A stretch of DNA of 64,000 nucleotides, taken from positions 2,010,004-2,074,003 of the forward strand of contig NW_006767434.1 in assembly GCF_000264995.1 (NCBI RefSeq), read 5' to 3'. The first letter of the stretch is position 1, and every line of letters begins with the position of its first letter. This DNA comes from Punctularia strigosozonata HHB-11173 SS5. Its lineage: Eukaryota > Basidiomycota > Agaricomycetes > Corticiales > Punctulariaceae. The notes beneath the pieces were generated by a model. The model was not told the origin of the DNA, searched no databases, and worked only from the letters and a program-made list of their open reading frames with translations. Of this stretch, positions 1 through 12,432 are shown in pieces. Position numbers and translations under genes: made by a program.

Positions 1-777
<777 letters not shown>

Positions 778-846
778 GAGTAGTGTTGAGGTGGTGGTCG
801 AGGGTGTAGAGGAAGTTGTTTGTTGGCGATCGTCCTATCTGCCAGG

Positions 847-854
847 CTTATATT
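847..854 (-). promoter_or_regulatory. TATA-like box of the pyruvate decarboxylase gene
   Basis: On the minus strand the sequence reads AATATAAG, about 70 bases before the chosen ATG at 777. That spacing suits a fungal TATA element with a short leader. Assignment is by position and sequence only. Confidence 0.4.
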
Positions 855-1575
855 TGGTCGCAAGTCGCAGAAACCCGGAGGGTTGGCCGCGCAATCCTGG
901 TCCATGCTCCAGCCATGACACCAGATCGCGGCCAGACTGCCCCGATAAGGGCGCCCTGCACCGCCACTACACCTGGCCTACTCGCGCCCCCTGATCTCGA
1001 TACTTCCTCTTCCGTCCAGCGGCGTTCCACGGAACAGTGCCATGAGACGTCCCGAGGCGCGCTGAGTTTTCCGTCCGGCCTGTACCGTCGCTGTTTCGAG
1101 CGCAGGCCGTTAAGGTTGAGAACTGCGCAGGTCATGAGCCGCACTCTGCAGAGGTTGTGGCATCATATGATGCACCTTATCGAGATGAGATGGCGCTGTA
1201 AGTACAGACCCCATCCAAATGGCCGCGGCAGCGTCGCGCACGACGGGTCCAACTTGCCGAAGAAGCGCGACTGTCATCTCCATCGAGTCATCGAGAACAT
1301 CCAAACGCGCACGCCTGTTTACAGCACACAACAAGGCGATCCCTACCAGATGGTCTTAGAGAACGTTCTCAGAATGAACCACAGCAATAACAGCGGTTTC
1401 CACATCTTGTTGCATTGCAAGGTCAAGACTACCAGAATTTTGGGCGGTTTCTACTGATACAAATCCAAGTCGACAACCGACGCCCTGGGGGTATTGATGG
1501 GACGATGAGATATGAACAACATGCAAAGAATGGATGAAGTGAATGAACAACCCGTACAAAAAAAAATCATCATGC
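855..1575. other. Intergenic, no gene seen
   Basis: The stretch holds the upstream region of the PDC gene and the 3' flank of the secreted-protein gene. Open frames up to 213 codons exist on the plus strand (816-1457) but their translation is arginine- and histidine-rich, without domains or a good start context, and looks like chance frames in GC-rich DNA. Confidence 0.5.
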
Positions 1576-3730
1576 TCAGTTGGTGATCAAAGCCCGGCAC
1601 TGCGTGTTCTGCGTGTCGCACTGGCTAACCGACGTGAGGTCCGCGCTCGCCTTCGAGTTGGCCGCGTTCGCGCACTGGTTGTGCTGCACGTCGCATGACC
1701 GGCCGAGGGCGGCGGCGAGGTTGAGGAAATCGTCGTTGTTCTCGACGACGAAACCACGACCACCAGCGGTCACCGCGGGTGCGGTGATGCCGCCGAGCGC
1801 GCCGGTGAACGTCTGGAGGTTCGCGCCTGAGGTGGCGGCGGCAGCGGAGGTTGACGCGGCGGCAGCGGCGGTGGTCGCGGCAGCGGCAGTTGTAGCGGCG
1901 GCGGAGGCGGTAGTAGCGGCAGACGAAGCAGCAGCAGCCGCGCCGGAGCCGGTGCCCGCAATCACGTTGCCCTGGTCATCGACGCTCGCGACGTCTGCGA
2001 ACTGGGTGGTGATACCGAAGACGGCGTTGAAGGCGTCGGCCTGACCACCGGTCTTGGCAGTGACGGTGTCCGCGGCAGCCTTCGCCTTGGCACAGGTGTC
2101 CTTCGCGGTCTGATCGGCCTTGCACGAGTTGGTGAGCGTATCGCAGATGAACTGAGTGATGATGTCGATGTTTTGAGCGCTGCCGTGGTTGAACGAGGTC
2201 TTGTCGACGGGCTCGAACGATGTCTCCTTGCGGTTGTCGAAGCCGACACCGAACTCGATCTGCGGGACCGAGCACGATCCGAAGTTGCCAATGGCGGATG
2301 AGGCAGCGGTCGAGGTGGCGTCGTCGGCGGCAGCAGCGGTGGTAGCAGCGGCGGAAGAGACGGCGGACGAAGCAGCGGCAGCCGCGCCGGAGCCGGTACC
2401 AGCGATCACGTTGCCCTGGTCATCGACGCTAGCGACGTCTGCAAACTGGGTGGTGATACCGAAGACAGCGTTGAAGGCGTCGGCCTGACCACCGGTCTTG
2501 GCAGTGACGGTGTCCGCGGCAGCCTTCGCCTTGGCACAGGTGTCCTTCGCGGTCTGGTCAGCCTTGCACGAGTTCGTGAGTGTGTCGCAGATGAACTGAG
2601 TGATGATGTCGATGTTCTGGGCGCTGCCGTGGTTGAACGAGGTCTTGTCAACGGGCTGGAATGACGTCTCCTTGCGGTTGTCGAAGCCGACACCGAACTC
2701 GATTTGCGGAACTGAGCATGAGCCGAAGTTTCCGATCGCAGACGCGGCGGCAGTGGAGCTGGCGGCAGCGGCAACGGAGGTCGCAACGTCTGTGGCCGCG
2801 GAGGCGGTAGAGGCAGCGGAGACGGTGACCGTGACGGTGGACGCAGCGGCGCAAGTAGCGGAGGCACCATCATCAGCGGCAGCGGTAGAGGTGGCTGCCG
2901 CACTGTCGGTCGCAGCCGCGGACGCGGAGACACCAGCAACGGCCGCGTTGATCTCGTCGGCGGTGGCATCATCAACGAGCAGGTTCTGCGTGAAGATGCA
3001 GCCGTTCGGGTCATTCGCGTCGTCGCAAGTGTTGCCCTTCGCGGTCGGGTCACCGATCGTGCCGGGCGCGAATGTGCCCGACTTGAGCGCGTCTTGCGGG
3101 TTACCGCCGACGGCCGCGATCTGCTTCGCGAGCTCGAGTACTATGGCCTTATTCGTCGCCGCCGCGCCGGACGAGGCCGGATCCTGATGTTGCGAGATCG
3201 CCGCAATCTCCGGGTTCACGGCCTGGATCGCGGTACATGCGACGGACGCCTGGCCAACCGCACCGGTGTTGCGCTCGAGGGCGCGGTAAATGAGCGCGTT
3301 GACCTAGAGAAGGGAAGAGAGGGACCGCATCAGTACCGACGCTTCTGTATGAGTTCGAGGGTTGTGCTGCTCACCATGCCATCGACGTCACCAGCCGCCT
3401 TGGCGTTTGTAAAGGCCTGATCGGCCGTCGCCTGCTGCAAGCAGTCGGTGTTGGTGATCTTGCCCTGACCAGCGGCGGCTGCGGCGTTTCCGAGAAGACC
3501 GAAAACCGGATCTTGGATCTGGTCGGGGTTGTTCAGGTTAAGACTCGTCCGAACGCTAGTCAAGATAGGCTCATGAGAGTGCTCTATTATGAAAGCGTTA
3601 GATGATCAACCTCGGTGTCGATACTGTGAAACCGATGCTCACCTTGGGGAACCTCACGCCGGATGGGAAGGGCGAAAGAAGAGCAAGAGAGGGACGCAAG
3701 CGCCAATACGACAGTTTTGTACGAGAGCAT
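1576..3730 (-). CDS. Secreted Ala/Ser/Thr-rich protein with internally duplicated domain
   Basis: Function unknown. Three exons fit the splice signals and keep frame: 3730-3643, 3583-3375 and 3303-1576, giving about 674 residues. The start at 3730 gives a clear signal peptide (MLSYKTVVLALASLSC, cleavage near SFA-LP), so the protein is likely secreted or in the cell wall. Residues after it (NLNNPDQIQDPVFGLLGNAA) and the region with DCLQQATADQAF form a conserved-looking Cys-containing N-terminal domain. The C-terminal half has two nearly identical domains (GNFGSCSVPQ through FADVASVDDQGNV), each with paired cysteines, joined by Ala/Ser/Thr-rich linkers that look O-glycosylated, then a last Cys-rich domain ending CDTQNTQCRALITN. 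I recognise this as a type of abundant secreted basidiomycete protein but know no activity for it. A structural wall role is a guess. Confidence 0.85.
1922..2289 (-). repeat. Internal tandem domain copy 2 of the secreted protein
   Basis: This is the C-terminal copy of the duplicated unit, running from GNFGSCSVPQ to the Ala-rich linker. It matches the copy at 2366-2733 with an exact offset of 444 bases (148 codons). Most of the differences I can see are single bases, many in third codon positions; one changes a Gln to a Glu in the SFxPVDK segment. Confidence 0.9.
2366..2733 (-). repeat. Internal tandem domain copy 1 of the secreted protein
   Basis: This is the N-terminal copy of the 148-codon unit. 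Near identity at DNA level, including long identical runs through the Lys/Ala-rich segment CAKAKAAADTVTAKTGG, points to a recent duplication or to ongoing gene conversion between the copies. Confidence 0.9.
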
Positions 3731-3989
3731 GTCGAATTGTGTTCCTTAGGTGAAGACTTGGTGTATCAAGTAGGTGTAGAAAATGAACGGATAGTGCCGG
3801 CAAGCCTGGAAGGACGCGCAAGCATGGTCAACGACGTCGGACGCATACGTGTGTCGTCTGGACTCACTGGCAGTGAATTGAAGCTTGAACCAAGAACCAG
3901 ACCACGCTGGGAAAGAGTGGAAACCAAGGAAGGGAAGGGGAAGGGAAACGCTGCTGAGTGGGGAACCTAGGCTTCCGTGGCGTGCAGGG

Positions 3990-3996
3990 TTTTATA
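3990..3996 (-). promoter_or_regulatory. TATA box candidate of the secreted-protein gene
   Basis: Minus strand TATAAAA lies in a GC-rich setting, about 260 bases before the start codon at 3730. It would imply a leader of about 230 bases. No better element lies closer. Confidence 0.4.
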
Positions 3997-6326
3997 CGGG
4001 AACCTACGGGCCTTTACCGGGCCCGCCTAGCCGTCGCATGTTGTGCCATGTTGCTGGCTTGTTGCGGACGCGATTCCTGCCGAACGGTGGAATTTCCATG
4101 GTCGTCAGGAACAGAAGAGCGTCCGATAGAGCATCCGAGACGCGTTATGCGAGAGCGCTTCTCCGAGTTGTTGTTGTCCACGGATCACTGATGGTTACCT
4201 CCGTCAGGGTCAGCTTGGGCCGGCGAAATACTGGCAAAATAGAGCGGAAGCTTTGTTCACCATGGTGATGAGCAAGAAGCAGTCCGCGGCGCGAATTCAG
4301 GCGTAAGTATAGTCGCGTCCCCGATTCACTTCATTAGCATGAGAGATAGGATCTTTAGCGGAGCAGCAGCTGGCGATACTTCGTGCGTCGCGCTGACTTC
4401 ACGGCATCCATCTCGAAGTTGCATACCCCGGGCGTCAAGACGGAGAGGTCGGGGAAAGAAAGACTCGGTAACGGCCAGCCACGTGTGTGTTTGCCCACGA
4501 CCGGTTGTGAAGCGCTCCCTAACAATCTGAATTCTGTTCGACCTCAACACGACAGGAGAAACCACTGCGCCGGCCTGTTTTACGTTGCCCATACTTAATT
4601 AAATGACGCTGGCTCACGATGCCGACGCATATGTATAGCGTCAGCAGCGTTGCTTCTCGACGCGAGATCGCCCCTTATCGCCCTGGACACATGAAGCCTT
4701 CTTTGACTCTAAAACGCCCGCGATTTGGATCGTTGCCTCTCAAAGGGCGAGCAGCAGCATAAAGCTCTCATATGGCCACATGCATGGTGATATCTTGTGC
4801 CGGCGCCATCGCGATGTCTTCCAGAGACCTTGATGCACGAACATGTTGTCGGCTTGGTCTTACTTGCACATCCAACCGGGACGGTCGACATGCTGCTATC
4901 TTCAAGTGCTTTCCGCAGTGATCTCGATGAGGATCAAGATGTCTCCATGCGCAGCCGAACGCCCAGTAACCTCTAGTACATAATTCGGGCTCGCTACTGC
5001 TCATGCTCCGCATGTGCAGCGCTAGCATGCTAGGCTACGGGCGCTTTCGTCATCGCTGCATCAGTAAAGGCAGCTGGTCAGCCGTGTCTATGGAGGACCA
5101 CGGACGCTGCTGGTTGCTCGCGGACAACCATACATACGACATACACATGCGCGTCTATATTTTATCCCAAGTGAGGATTCGAAAACGATCTGACCACGGT
5201 GTCCCCTCGGCATAAGCTCGGTCCTTATACCCGCATTAACATTACCATGGCGTATGATGGGAGTTTGGCAATTATTCTTGGTGTCTTGGTGCCCACACCG
5301 TCGCGCAAGCCCCACGCCTTTTCTACACGTTGAATACGGACGCCCCAGGCACTTTAACAGGACGTACACGATACTTCGCTGCAAATATCCTCGGCGACCG
5401 TTGTAGCCCTGGGGAATCACTGTCAAGCGACGAGAATCCTTGCAAGCGGTCGTTCCTGTGATACTCGCCTTCACTTCTCACACCACCGGCAAGGGCTCCT
5501 TTGTTCTCGTTCAACAAGCTCGCAGCTTACACCCTCTGGTACTACTAAACTGCATGCACCACATGGAGCCTTGGGCGGGTGTGAAAGATTACTGTTTTCC
5601 CCCTCGCGCTCCATACTTCTTACACCTATTAATGGATGCACAATCGTCTCCAATAGGCCGCGTTGCATAAGACGGAGGCCAAGATACATCACCGACAACG
5701 AATGCCTCCGGGATCGCGTCCAACAGCCTGATCACTCCCTGATGTCCGTGCTGATGTGGTTTCACCCCGTTCGGCGTCTGTAATCACGAGCAGCAGATAT
5801 CAACTCTAGCTCTGCTGGCGCTCGCTGCATATCATTGTCGGCGTGGGTGAGCCAACGCATGCATGGGCATCCATACTTACACCCTCGTCCTTCACCGCTC
5901 TTTGACGTCGCGGGTGACCTGAGAACATCCCAACCGCAATACCAGGAGCTGAACGATTAGCATCCAGACGCTATGACGCATCACACCGACATATCTGAGA
6001 AACCGATATGTTTATATGCCCTCTTGCAACATGCTATGCTATAGCCTCGTGGAGTTCGTCGAGACGTGAGCGCGGAGTTGCGCATGCATACTGGTTTTTG
6101 GCGACTGCGACAACACCGTTCACTCGGCACCGGACCAGGTTATTTGGAAGAAAGACGTCTGCTCGAAGATTAGACGCGAGCTACTATGAAGGTAATGTAA
6201 CGACAGAATAGATGGAGTATGAGATGAGAATTCCGTATGCATGCAAAGCATTTTGCGTTGGGTATCATTGCTTTTTGACATGCTCCGAGATAAACCACTG
6301 TAGAATTGCAAGCGTCAGCTGAAGCA
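3997..6326. other. 2.3 kb region without a convincing gene
   Basis: Open frames reach at most 128 codons (5088-5474, minus) and none shows a domain, a signal peptide or a consistent exon chain. Base composition falls compared with the flanking genes. I see no terminal inverted repeats or long tandem repeats by eye. It could hold a non-coding transcript or a decayed gene. Confidence 0.4.
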
Positions 6327-7814
6327 TCAAGCTATAGCAGTGACAACACCCACATCCACCATCCGCTTGACGCCCTCCTCAATTCCCACCTGCGGCTCGT
6401 ACCCTAGCACTCGTCTCGCCTTCTCGATGTTATGCCACCTGTTCGCGCAGCTGAACTTCACCCTGAACCGGGTGAACGCCGGTTCCTTGCCGATCAGCCA
6501 TCCCCACCATTCGCTCCCAGCTGCGAGTAATAGTCCGATGTCCCTCGAGAGCTTGATGAGCCGGCGGTCCGCAACGCCTGCGCGCTCCGGGTCGCTCTCC
6601 GCGAGACGACGCCATACCGCGCGCGGCAGGTCCCAGAAGTAGATCGGCTCGCCGTTCGTGATGAAGAACACCTGGCCGGCGACCTGCAGCGGGTTGACGG
6701 TCGCGCGTTCGAGCGCGGCGTCCGCGAGCGGGTCGAAGCGGCTCCGCGTCACGGGTCGCGGGTCGTCCTTACGCGAAAACGGCTGCTGGAAGGCAGCGAC
6801 AAGCTGATCGGCGTTGGGTGGCGGATTGACGCATGGGCCGAGCGGGCGCGCTTGCGAGGTCGGGATGCGGTGCACGCCGGTGGTGATGTCCATGGAGGGA
6901 AGGGGGTAGTCGACGATGTCTGCCTTGGAGGGAGTAGGTGTTGTGGTGGGGTCGACGAGCTTATCGGCAGCGAGGAGATGAGCATGGGCGACGTTAGTGA
7001 CATACGTCCAGTCGAAGAGGTTCGTGTTGTCGCCGATCTGGAAGTGCGTCTGCCGGTTCTGGTACACTTGGTAGAGACCGTGCATGACTTGCCGGTCCCC
7101 AGGGCTGCATGTCAGGTTAAAAGACGGCACGAAAGGCGTGAAGGACGGAAATATACCCGAAGATACCAGAGGGGCGAAGGGCAACAGTCAGAAGGCCATC
7201 CTTGCCATTGGCAGCGAGCACCATCTCCTCAGCCTTCGCCTTGGATTCGTTGTAACCGTCCATAGCCTTTTCCGGCGAGGGAATGCGTTCGTCGATGTTA
7301 ATCAGATCTTCGCCATTGAATACGACGCCCGCTGACGAAGTGAATACGAGCTTCCGGACACCACACGCGACTGCAGCTTCAATGACACATTTTGTGCCCT
7401 CCACGTTCACCTTCCAGTACAAGGCAGCATCATCGAGACCATGCATTGGTGACGCAGTGTGAATGATGCATGTCGCGGCACTCTGTAGACGATCTAGTCA
7501 GTAGAAAGCTCAAACTCTGGCAGGCGAGGGATTGAAGACTCCATCGCCAACGCTAGCTCATCGACAACTCCAGGCCATGGCTCATCCGTTCGAAGGCATG
7601 AGAAACCGTGAGCGGGGAGACTCGCCTTCTGAACTGCCTGCTTAACCTGCCCCTCCTCGCTAATGTCGCCGGTGTAGCATGGTACGTCGTCGTACCGTTG
7701 TACGATGTCGAACACAGATACAGTATCTCCCCTAGCAACAAGCTGCTCGACAATGTGCCGTCCCAAGAAGCCGCTGCCGCCGATGACCAGATACGTGTCC
7801 CTTGCTGCTGCCAT
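6327..7814 (-). CDS. ERG26: Sterol-4-alpha-carboxylate 3-dehydrogenase (3-beta-HSD family)
   Basis: NAD(P)-dependent decarboxylation of C4-carboxysterols in ergosterol synthesis, at the ER. The start at 7814 gives MAAARDTYLVIGGSGFLGRH, a Rossmann dinucleotide-binding turn (GGSGFLGRH). After an intron come MHGLDDAALYWKVNVEGTK and the segment FTSSAGVVFNGEDL. The catalytic Tyr/Lys pair of short-chain dehydrogenases is seen in YNESKAKAE. Later TWNV-type text reads DWTYVTNVAHAHLLAADKL, typical of Erg26/NSDHL. The C-terminal part (ALGYEPQVGIEEGVKRMVD-like) is intact to the stop. Three exons are visible, with introns near 7480-7620 and 7110-7160. It is divergent from the borealin-like gene, with 364 bases between the start codons. 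Another 3-beta-HSD family member is the main alternative. Confidence 0.88.
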
Positions 7815-8178
7815 AGGGGATAGAGTCGAGGAGAGCAGAGGAGAGCCCTAGAAAGTCGCGTGATTCGTGGCACGGTTTTCCTTTTCCCGCCCAAAATTCG
7901 TTCTGTTCCTGAATACCTACCTCAACAATAATAATTCCACAGATGATATTCCAGATTCCATCGGACCGCAAAACAATCCCAGGAACATTCTCAAGTTCAA
8001 TGTGGGGGAAGGAATTTGCTAATCGACCATGGCTGTGGCCGCATTCCAGTGCGGGTCTTATACCCACGTGACCGCGCTGAATCTCCTCTCAACGGCGACG
8101 ACCCGTCCGTGAACTGGGACCTTCGGAAACGCGCGATCTTGTTATAGCGGGACTTAACTCGTGTTTGGTAGCCGTACA
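7815..8178. promoter_or_regulatory. Shared divergent promoter region
   Basis: The 364 bases separate the divergent starts of the Erg26-like gene (minus) and the borealin-like gene (plus). No clear TATA box stands at the expected distance on either side. No coding sequence is seen. Confidence 0.45.
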
Positions 8179-9629
8179 ATGCAAGATGCACCCCCGACGC
8201 GTAAATACACCGCGGAGGAGAAACAGCATATCCTCGCGAACCTCGATATCGAAGGTGTGCTACGTCGCGCTTAGCCTCCTATTCGCTGAAATGCAATGTC
8301 GGGCTGTAGTATCACATCGAGTACGGACGTTCGAATCCCAGCTTGCGGATACTCTTGAGAACTACCGCATCCATGCTGAAGGCCAGGTATCCCGCGTCCC
8401 TAAGCAACTCCGATCCATTACGATGGCAGAGTTCATCGACAAGTACCAGGGTGACCTGCAGGCGGCACTGCGCGGTGTGCAGAAGGAAGCTTTGGAAAAG
8501 CTGGGTGCAACAGTAGGGGGCGAACTAGACCGCGCGGAACGGAAGCGAAAGTGGATATCCAACTTAGAGACTACGGGAGAGGCGGAAGCAGGGTCCAGCA
8601 CCGCGAACAAATTCCGTGCGTACATTCTTTTCTTCTGGTGATCAACATCTGAACTATGCCTCACAACAGCGCGTACGGGTCCTTCGCCTCGGAAGAAGGC
8701 CCCTGCAACGCCTTCCCGCTCCCGAATAGCGGCTCCAAAGACGCCAGGCACCGTGCGTATCCCCGTTTTCCTTACTCAAGAAGGACATTCACTGATACTG
8801 ATCCTCATAGGCACGTCAGGTGTACCGCCAACCGTCCATTGCCCCATCGCCCAGTCCTGCCAAACGACCACTAGCTGGCCCTTCCTCCCATCCCTTTCGA
8901 CCAACTTCTCCCTCCAAGAACCATCCGCATAACGGCCTCGCGGCAACCTCCAACGGCATTCCGCAACGGTCTATATCCAACCCGCACCCGATCCGCCCAC
9001 CATCCTCCACCTTCAATCCTGTGCTCCCTTCCCTTCCCGCCAACTGGCGCCTACCGCGCAAGAATGAGAGCTTCCTTAGCCTCAACGGCTCACCGCTCGC
9101 CAATCCGTTTGCCGGTTCCAGCATTCCCTTTTCTGTGCCCGAAGAAGCCGACGAAGGCGGTAGCGACGGCGGTGGCTTCAAAGGGCCGCCCAAAGCATCT
9201 AGCAATCACACACTCAAGCGCTCGAGCAGCTTCGTGTTGCGCAAGGATGCTCGAACACCGAACGGTCTGCACGCCCGTACCTCGTCGCAACCGAGCCTCT
9301 TTGGCCAGCCGAGCGCGCATCCGCAGGATATCGGCCACATGCGGACGTGGTCGCAGTCGACTGCGGCATCGTCCGCTACAGGTCCACCAACAGCGTACAG
9401 TTCTGACTCGGGCGACGGGGCAGAGGCCGACCGCAAACTGCGTCCGCTCGCTTCGGCGATGGTTACTGTGCCTCTAGCGGACGGCCAGGTCCTCGAATTC
9501 GATCCACTCCAAGCGTCGCCCGGTGCGCTTGACGCGCTTGAAGGCATCACCGACAGCGCGAAGAAACATGCGCGGGATGAGATGATCAAATTCGTCGAAG
9601 CCGCCGTGCAGCGGTGGAAGATTGCATAG
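8179..9629 (+). CDS. Borealin-like chromosomal passenger complex subunit
   Basis: Likely the fungal borealin/Nbl1-type partner of survivin and INCENP, guiding Aurora kinase to centromeres and spindle. Four exons close in frame: 8179-8254, 8310-8615, 8670-8752 and 8811-9629, giving 427 residues. The first 70 residues match the Nbl1/borealin N-terminal helix pattern: EEKQHILANLDIEV, then HRVRTFESQLADTLENYRIH, RVPKQLRSITMAEFIDKY. Next is a basic segment with a KKAPATPSRSR motif that resembles mitotic-kinase substrate sites, then a long Ser/Pro-rich disordered middle. The C-terminal block (ASAMVTVPLADGQVLEFDPL, ending AAVQRWKIA) looks folded and may correspond to the borealin C-terminal domain. 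Length is larger than yeast Nbl1 and nearer animal borealin. Known family facts come from animals and yeasts; the assignment here rests on the N-terminal pattern. Confidence 0.75.
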
Positions 9630-9926
9630 TTCATAGGATTGGTTCACCTCTACGCACTTTTTTCACTGTCGCATCTTGCTCTAGCATACAGTAACTTATT
9701 CCCGCGCATGGTTCAGATTAGTCCCAGCAGTGTATACTGTAGCTCGCCACTACGAGCGCGATCTCTACTCACCTCCTGAGCACGAGTTTGAAGCGCTGCA
9801 TTTGGCCCGGGCCGGGCTCCTCCGGCTACCCACATCGATCGTGAATCGGGCACGCGTTTGAGCGTCGGAGCGTCGATAGCGCCTTTGCTCGTTCGTATAT
9901 CCTGACGTCTTGGTATTGCGAGAACT

Positions 9927-11649
9927 ATGACGATGTCTGGTGGACATGACAATGTGGCAAAGGATCTCTGCCAACAGCGAGATCGATTTCGGAAACTCCT
10001 TGGGGACTTGCGGCCAACCCTTGCAGGCGCGCAGACACGAATCGACGAACTGGAAACAGAGAACAGCGATCTGAAGCTCCAAATTCGGCAGCTGGAGAAG
10101 CAGCGTGAAAAACTATATGAGGAGAACAACAGAGGGTCAGATCAGCGAGCAGACCGATTACGCTCTGGGCGAACGGCTGGCAAAGCGGCGTCGACGGACA
10201 CCAGGACAAGGCGCAGAGCAGGCAGCCGTTCTTCGAGTTCCAGTGCAAGCGAGATTATAGAATCATCAAGTGAATCCAGCGACACGGAAGAACCCGCAGC
10301 GCTCGTCAAGACCGAGACAAAAATCCCAGTATCGGTTAGTAGCTACCGAATCAGTGCAATCTTCTGACATGCACTCATCTAGGGCGCGTAGCAGGCAAAG
10401 CGCGCAGCTGATATCAGCTCAGATGACGATGACGATGACGAGTCCAGTTCCCGCCGACATCCAAAGAAAACCAAGCGGAGCATAGCAAAAGGGAAAGAAT
10501 CCGCGCCGTCGGACGACGCTCGGTATATGCCTCCAGTGAGTTCTCAAAATTTGTTGGGAGGTGACGACGCCGCTCAACCTCACTCGGCAGACCCCAGTGT
10601 ACACCATGGACGTGGACCGCGTACCAACGTTCAAGGTTTGTATTCGGTACCATCAAACTTAGATTACAGACATCTGACTGTTGGCATTCAGTTCCAGCGG
10701 ATCACTTTCCATGAAACATATAGGGGCAATCGCATGTCCATCATCAGCTCGCTAGCTGATGGTCAACAGGTGCTGATGGTCAATACACTCTTTAATCCAA
10801 CCATCCCCGATCGCCCCGGAGCCTCCGGTTATCTATGGACCAGCAACTCTTGGATACCGGAGCACAAGAAGTGGAAACTGATTGTACGATGCGAGAAGGC
10901 TACCCCGCAAACTTGGGAGAATCGAGGAGATTACCATGTTTATCGGCATGGCGTGGTGTCCGGGGATGATTTCATGACGGGACCACCAATTGTGAGTACA
11001 ATGGCGTATTGCGCTGGCTGTCTGTGCACGTTTTGTGTGTTATAGGTGCGCAAGTCATGGGCGAAATGTCTTGCTGGCTCCGAGAAAATACCCGGCAGTT
11101 ATTCCACTGGTTTGCGAGCGCGCATTGCTGAAAGAAAGAAACAGCGTGGGTCAGTTCACATTGCAGTCGGAGCATTTGTCACCACGATGATCTAGGAAAT
11201 CAACCGGGGGAAGTCACCCATGCCGACATAATCGAGGCAATCGGATCCGGGGAAGAGGTCTGTGTTCATTTGAGCTCGACGTGAGATTAACTGCTCACGA
11301 ATATCAGACCATCCGAGAACTGGAGATGAAATTCATAGGCTATGACGAACCATTCGTCGAGAGGCTGAAGACCACTGCAAGCGTGAGGGGAATTATTGCA
11401 CCGTCTCACACTCGTGGCAAATCGAAGAAGGCCGGGGATAGACCTGTATCTGAGAAGCCAACATCGGAAGGGGACCGAACTGCAGACTCGGCATCCACCA
11501 GTACTCACCAGTTGCGCGTTCGCCAGGCAGTCCCGTCATGGTCGCACAGCAATGATCTGAACGCGTCAGACTCTGAAGGCGGCAGTGTTGAGGACAACGA
11601 TGCTAGTATTCACCGTGGAGATGATGCAGACGATGATTATATAGCCTGA
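9927..11649 (+). CDS. Tandem paralogue A: coiled-coil protein with DUF6697-like domain
   Basis: Function unknown. The N-terminus from 9927 or 9933 (MTMSGGHDN or MSGGHDN) is a coiled coil (QQRDRFRKLLGDLRP, then IDELETENSDLKLQIRQLE) followed by a Ser/Glu-rich acidic segment with SSSESSDTEE. After splicing come an Asp-rich stretch and a basic KKTKRSIAKGK segment that may be a nuclear signal. The folded part has FQRITFHETYRGNRM, LVNTLFNP-like text, PDRPGASG and TPQTWENRGDYHV, and ends with an MKFIGYDEPFVERLKTTA block. Introns were placed at 10335-10391, from 10536, before 10693, at about 10991-11046, in 11137-11205 and at about 11258-11307. The W-E-x-R-G-D-Y and GYD blocks resemble DUF6697 of mushroom-forming fungi, from memory and tentative. 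It shares intron places with its neighbour downstream. Confidence 0.75.
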
Positions 11650-12432
11650 GCACCAGTTTGATATGGGGGGTTGTACGAAAATGTGTTGCACGGCAGTTCT
11701 ATATGTATGCATCTGCATGTTTTTTGTGCTCTGGCATCGATGTATCAGTAGCACATAAACATCGTATACAAGCGCTGGCCCGCACTCAGGGAACTCAGGC
11801 TGCTCGTACACTGACCTTGAACTTCGACTAGTCGACACCTTTGTATACCCCAGTGCGTAGCGGTGTGTCGGCTCTCGTAGTCCACAAAAGCCGTGAAATA
11901 CTGGAGTGCAGGGCTGTTCCTGTTTAGGGACCGTGCCCGGTAATCAACCTGCCTACCTAGGCCTGGCACACGAGCCACTGAGAGAGAGACAATGTCCGGC
12001 GGATACAATTTCAGCAACAACATTGATGATGATGACGATGATCATATGGCATCAACAACGACTTGTATCAACGAACACTGTAGAAGATCGTATTTCTGGT
12101 GAACAGGAGAATAGAGGCGTGTTCGACATGTGGGGGCGGCGGCTTTCCTCGGTCCCGATTGCATTACCTAATCGGGATGAGCGAACAGCGAGCCTGAGGC
12201 ACGTATGTTACCGTAGACTCTTACGTCCATCGCTATCGCCCTTCGGTCTGCTGCGCTATTAGTGATTCTTCTTGAGCTCGAGAAAACGAGAAGTTGCGAG
12301 CAACTACCACGTCGCTGATTGCTACTACAATCCTTAGGGAATTTCGTGGTACACCTGCTGGGCCGGATTCCCCAGCACATAGCAACAGGGCGTTAATTCA
12401 CTTCGACCAGTCCTCATCTTGCAATATCTACG
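11650..12432. other. Spacer between the tandem paralogues
   Basis: No coding sequence is supported. The last 25 bases before the second start (cttgcaatatctacg) resemble those before the first paralogue (tggtattgcgagaact), consistent with duplication that included the upstream region. A short gat/gac run lies near 12025-12045. Confidence 0.45.

Noticed and set aside
816-1457. 213-codon plus-strand frame between PDC and the secreted-protein gene
   Set aside because: Arg/His-rich translation without domain, no splice support, and overlap with the PDC upstream region; looks like a chance frame.
1580-3187. Long Ala/Val-rich plus-strand frames
   Set aside because: They are antisense shadows of the Ala/Ser/Thr-rich secreted protein on the minus strand.
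10527-11045. 172-codon frame read through the introns of paralogue A
   Set aside because: Comparison with paralogue B shows introns after MPP and after TFK/CYK, so the read-through segment PVSSQNLLGGDD is intronic.
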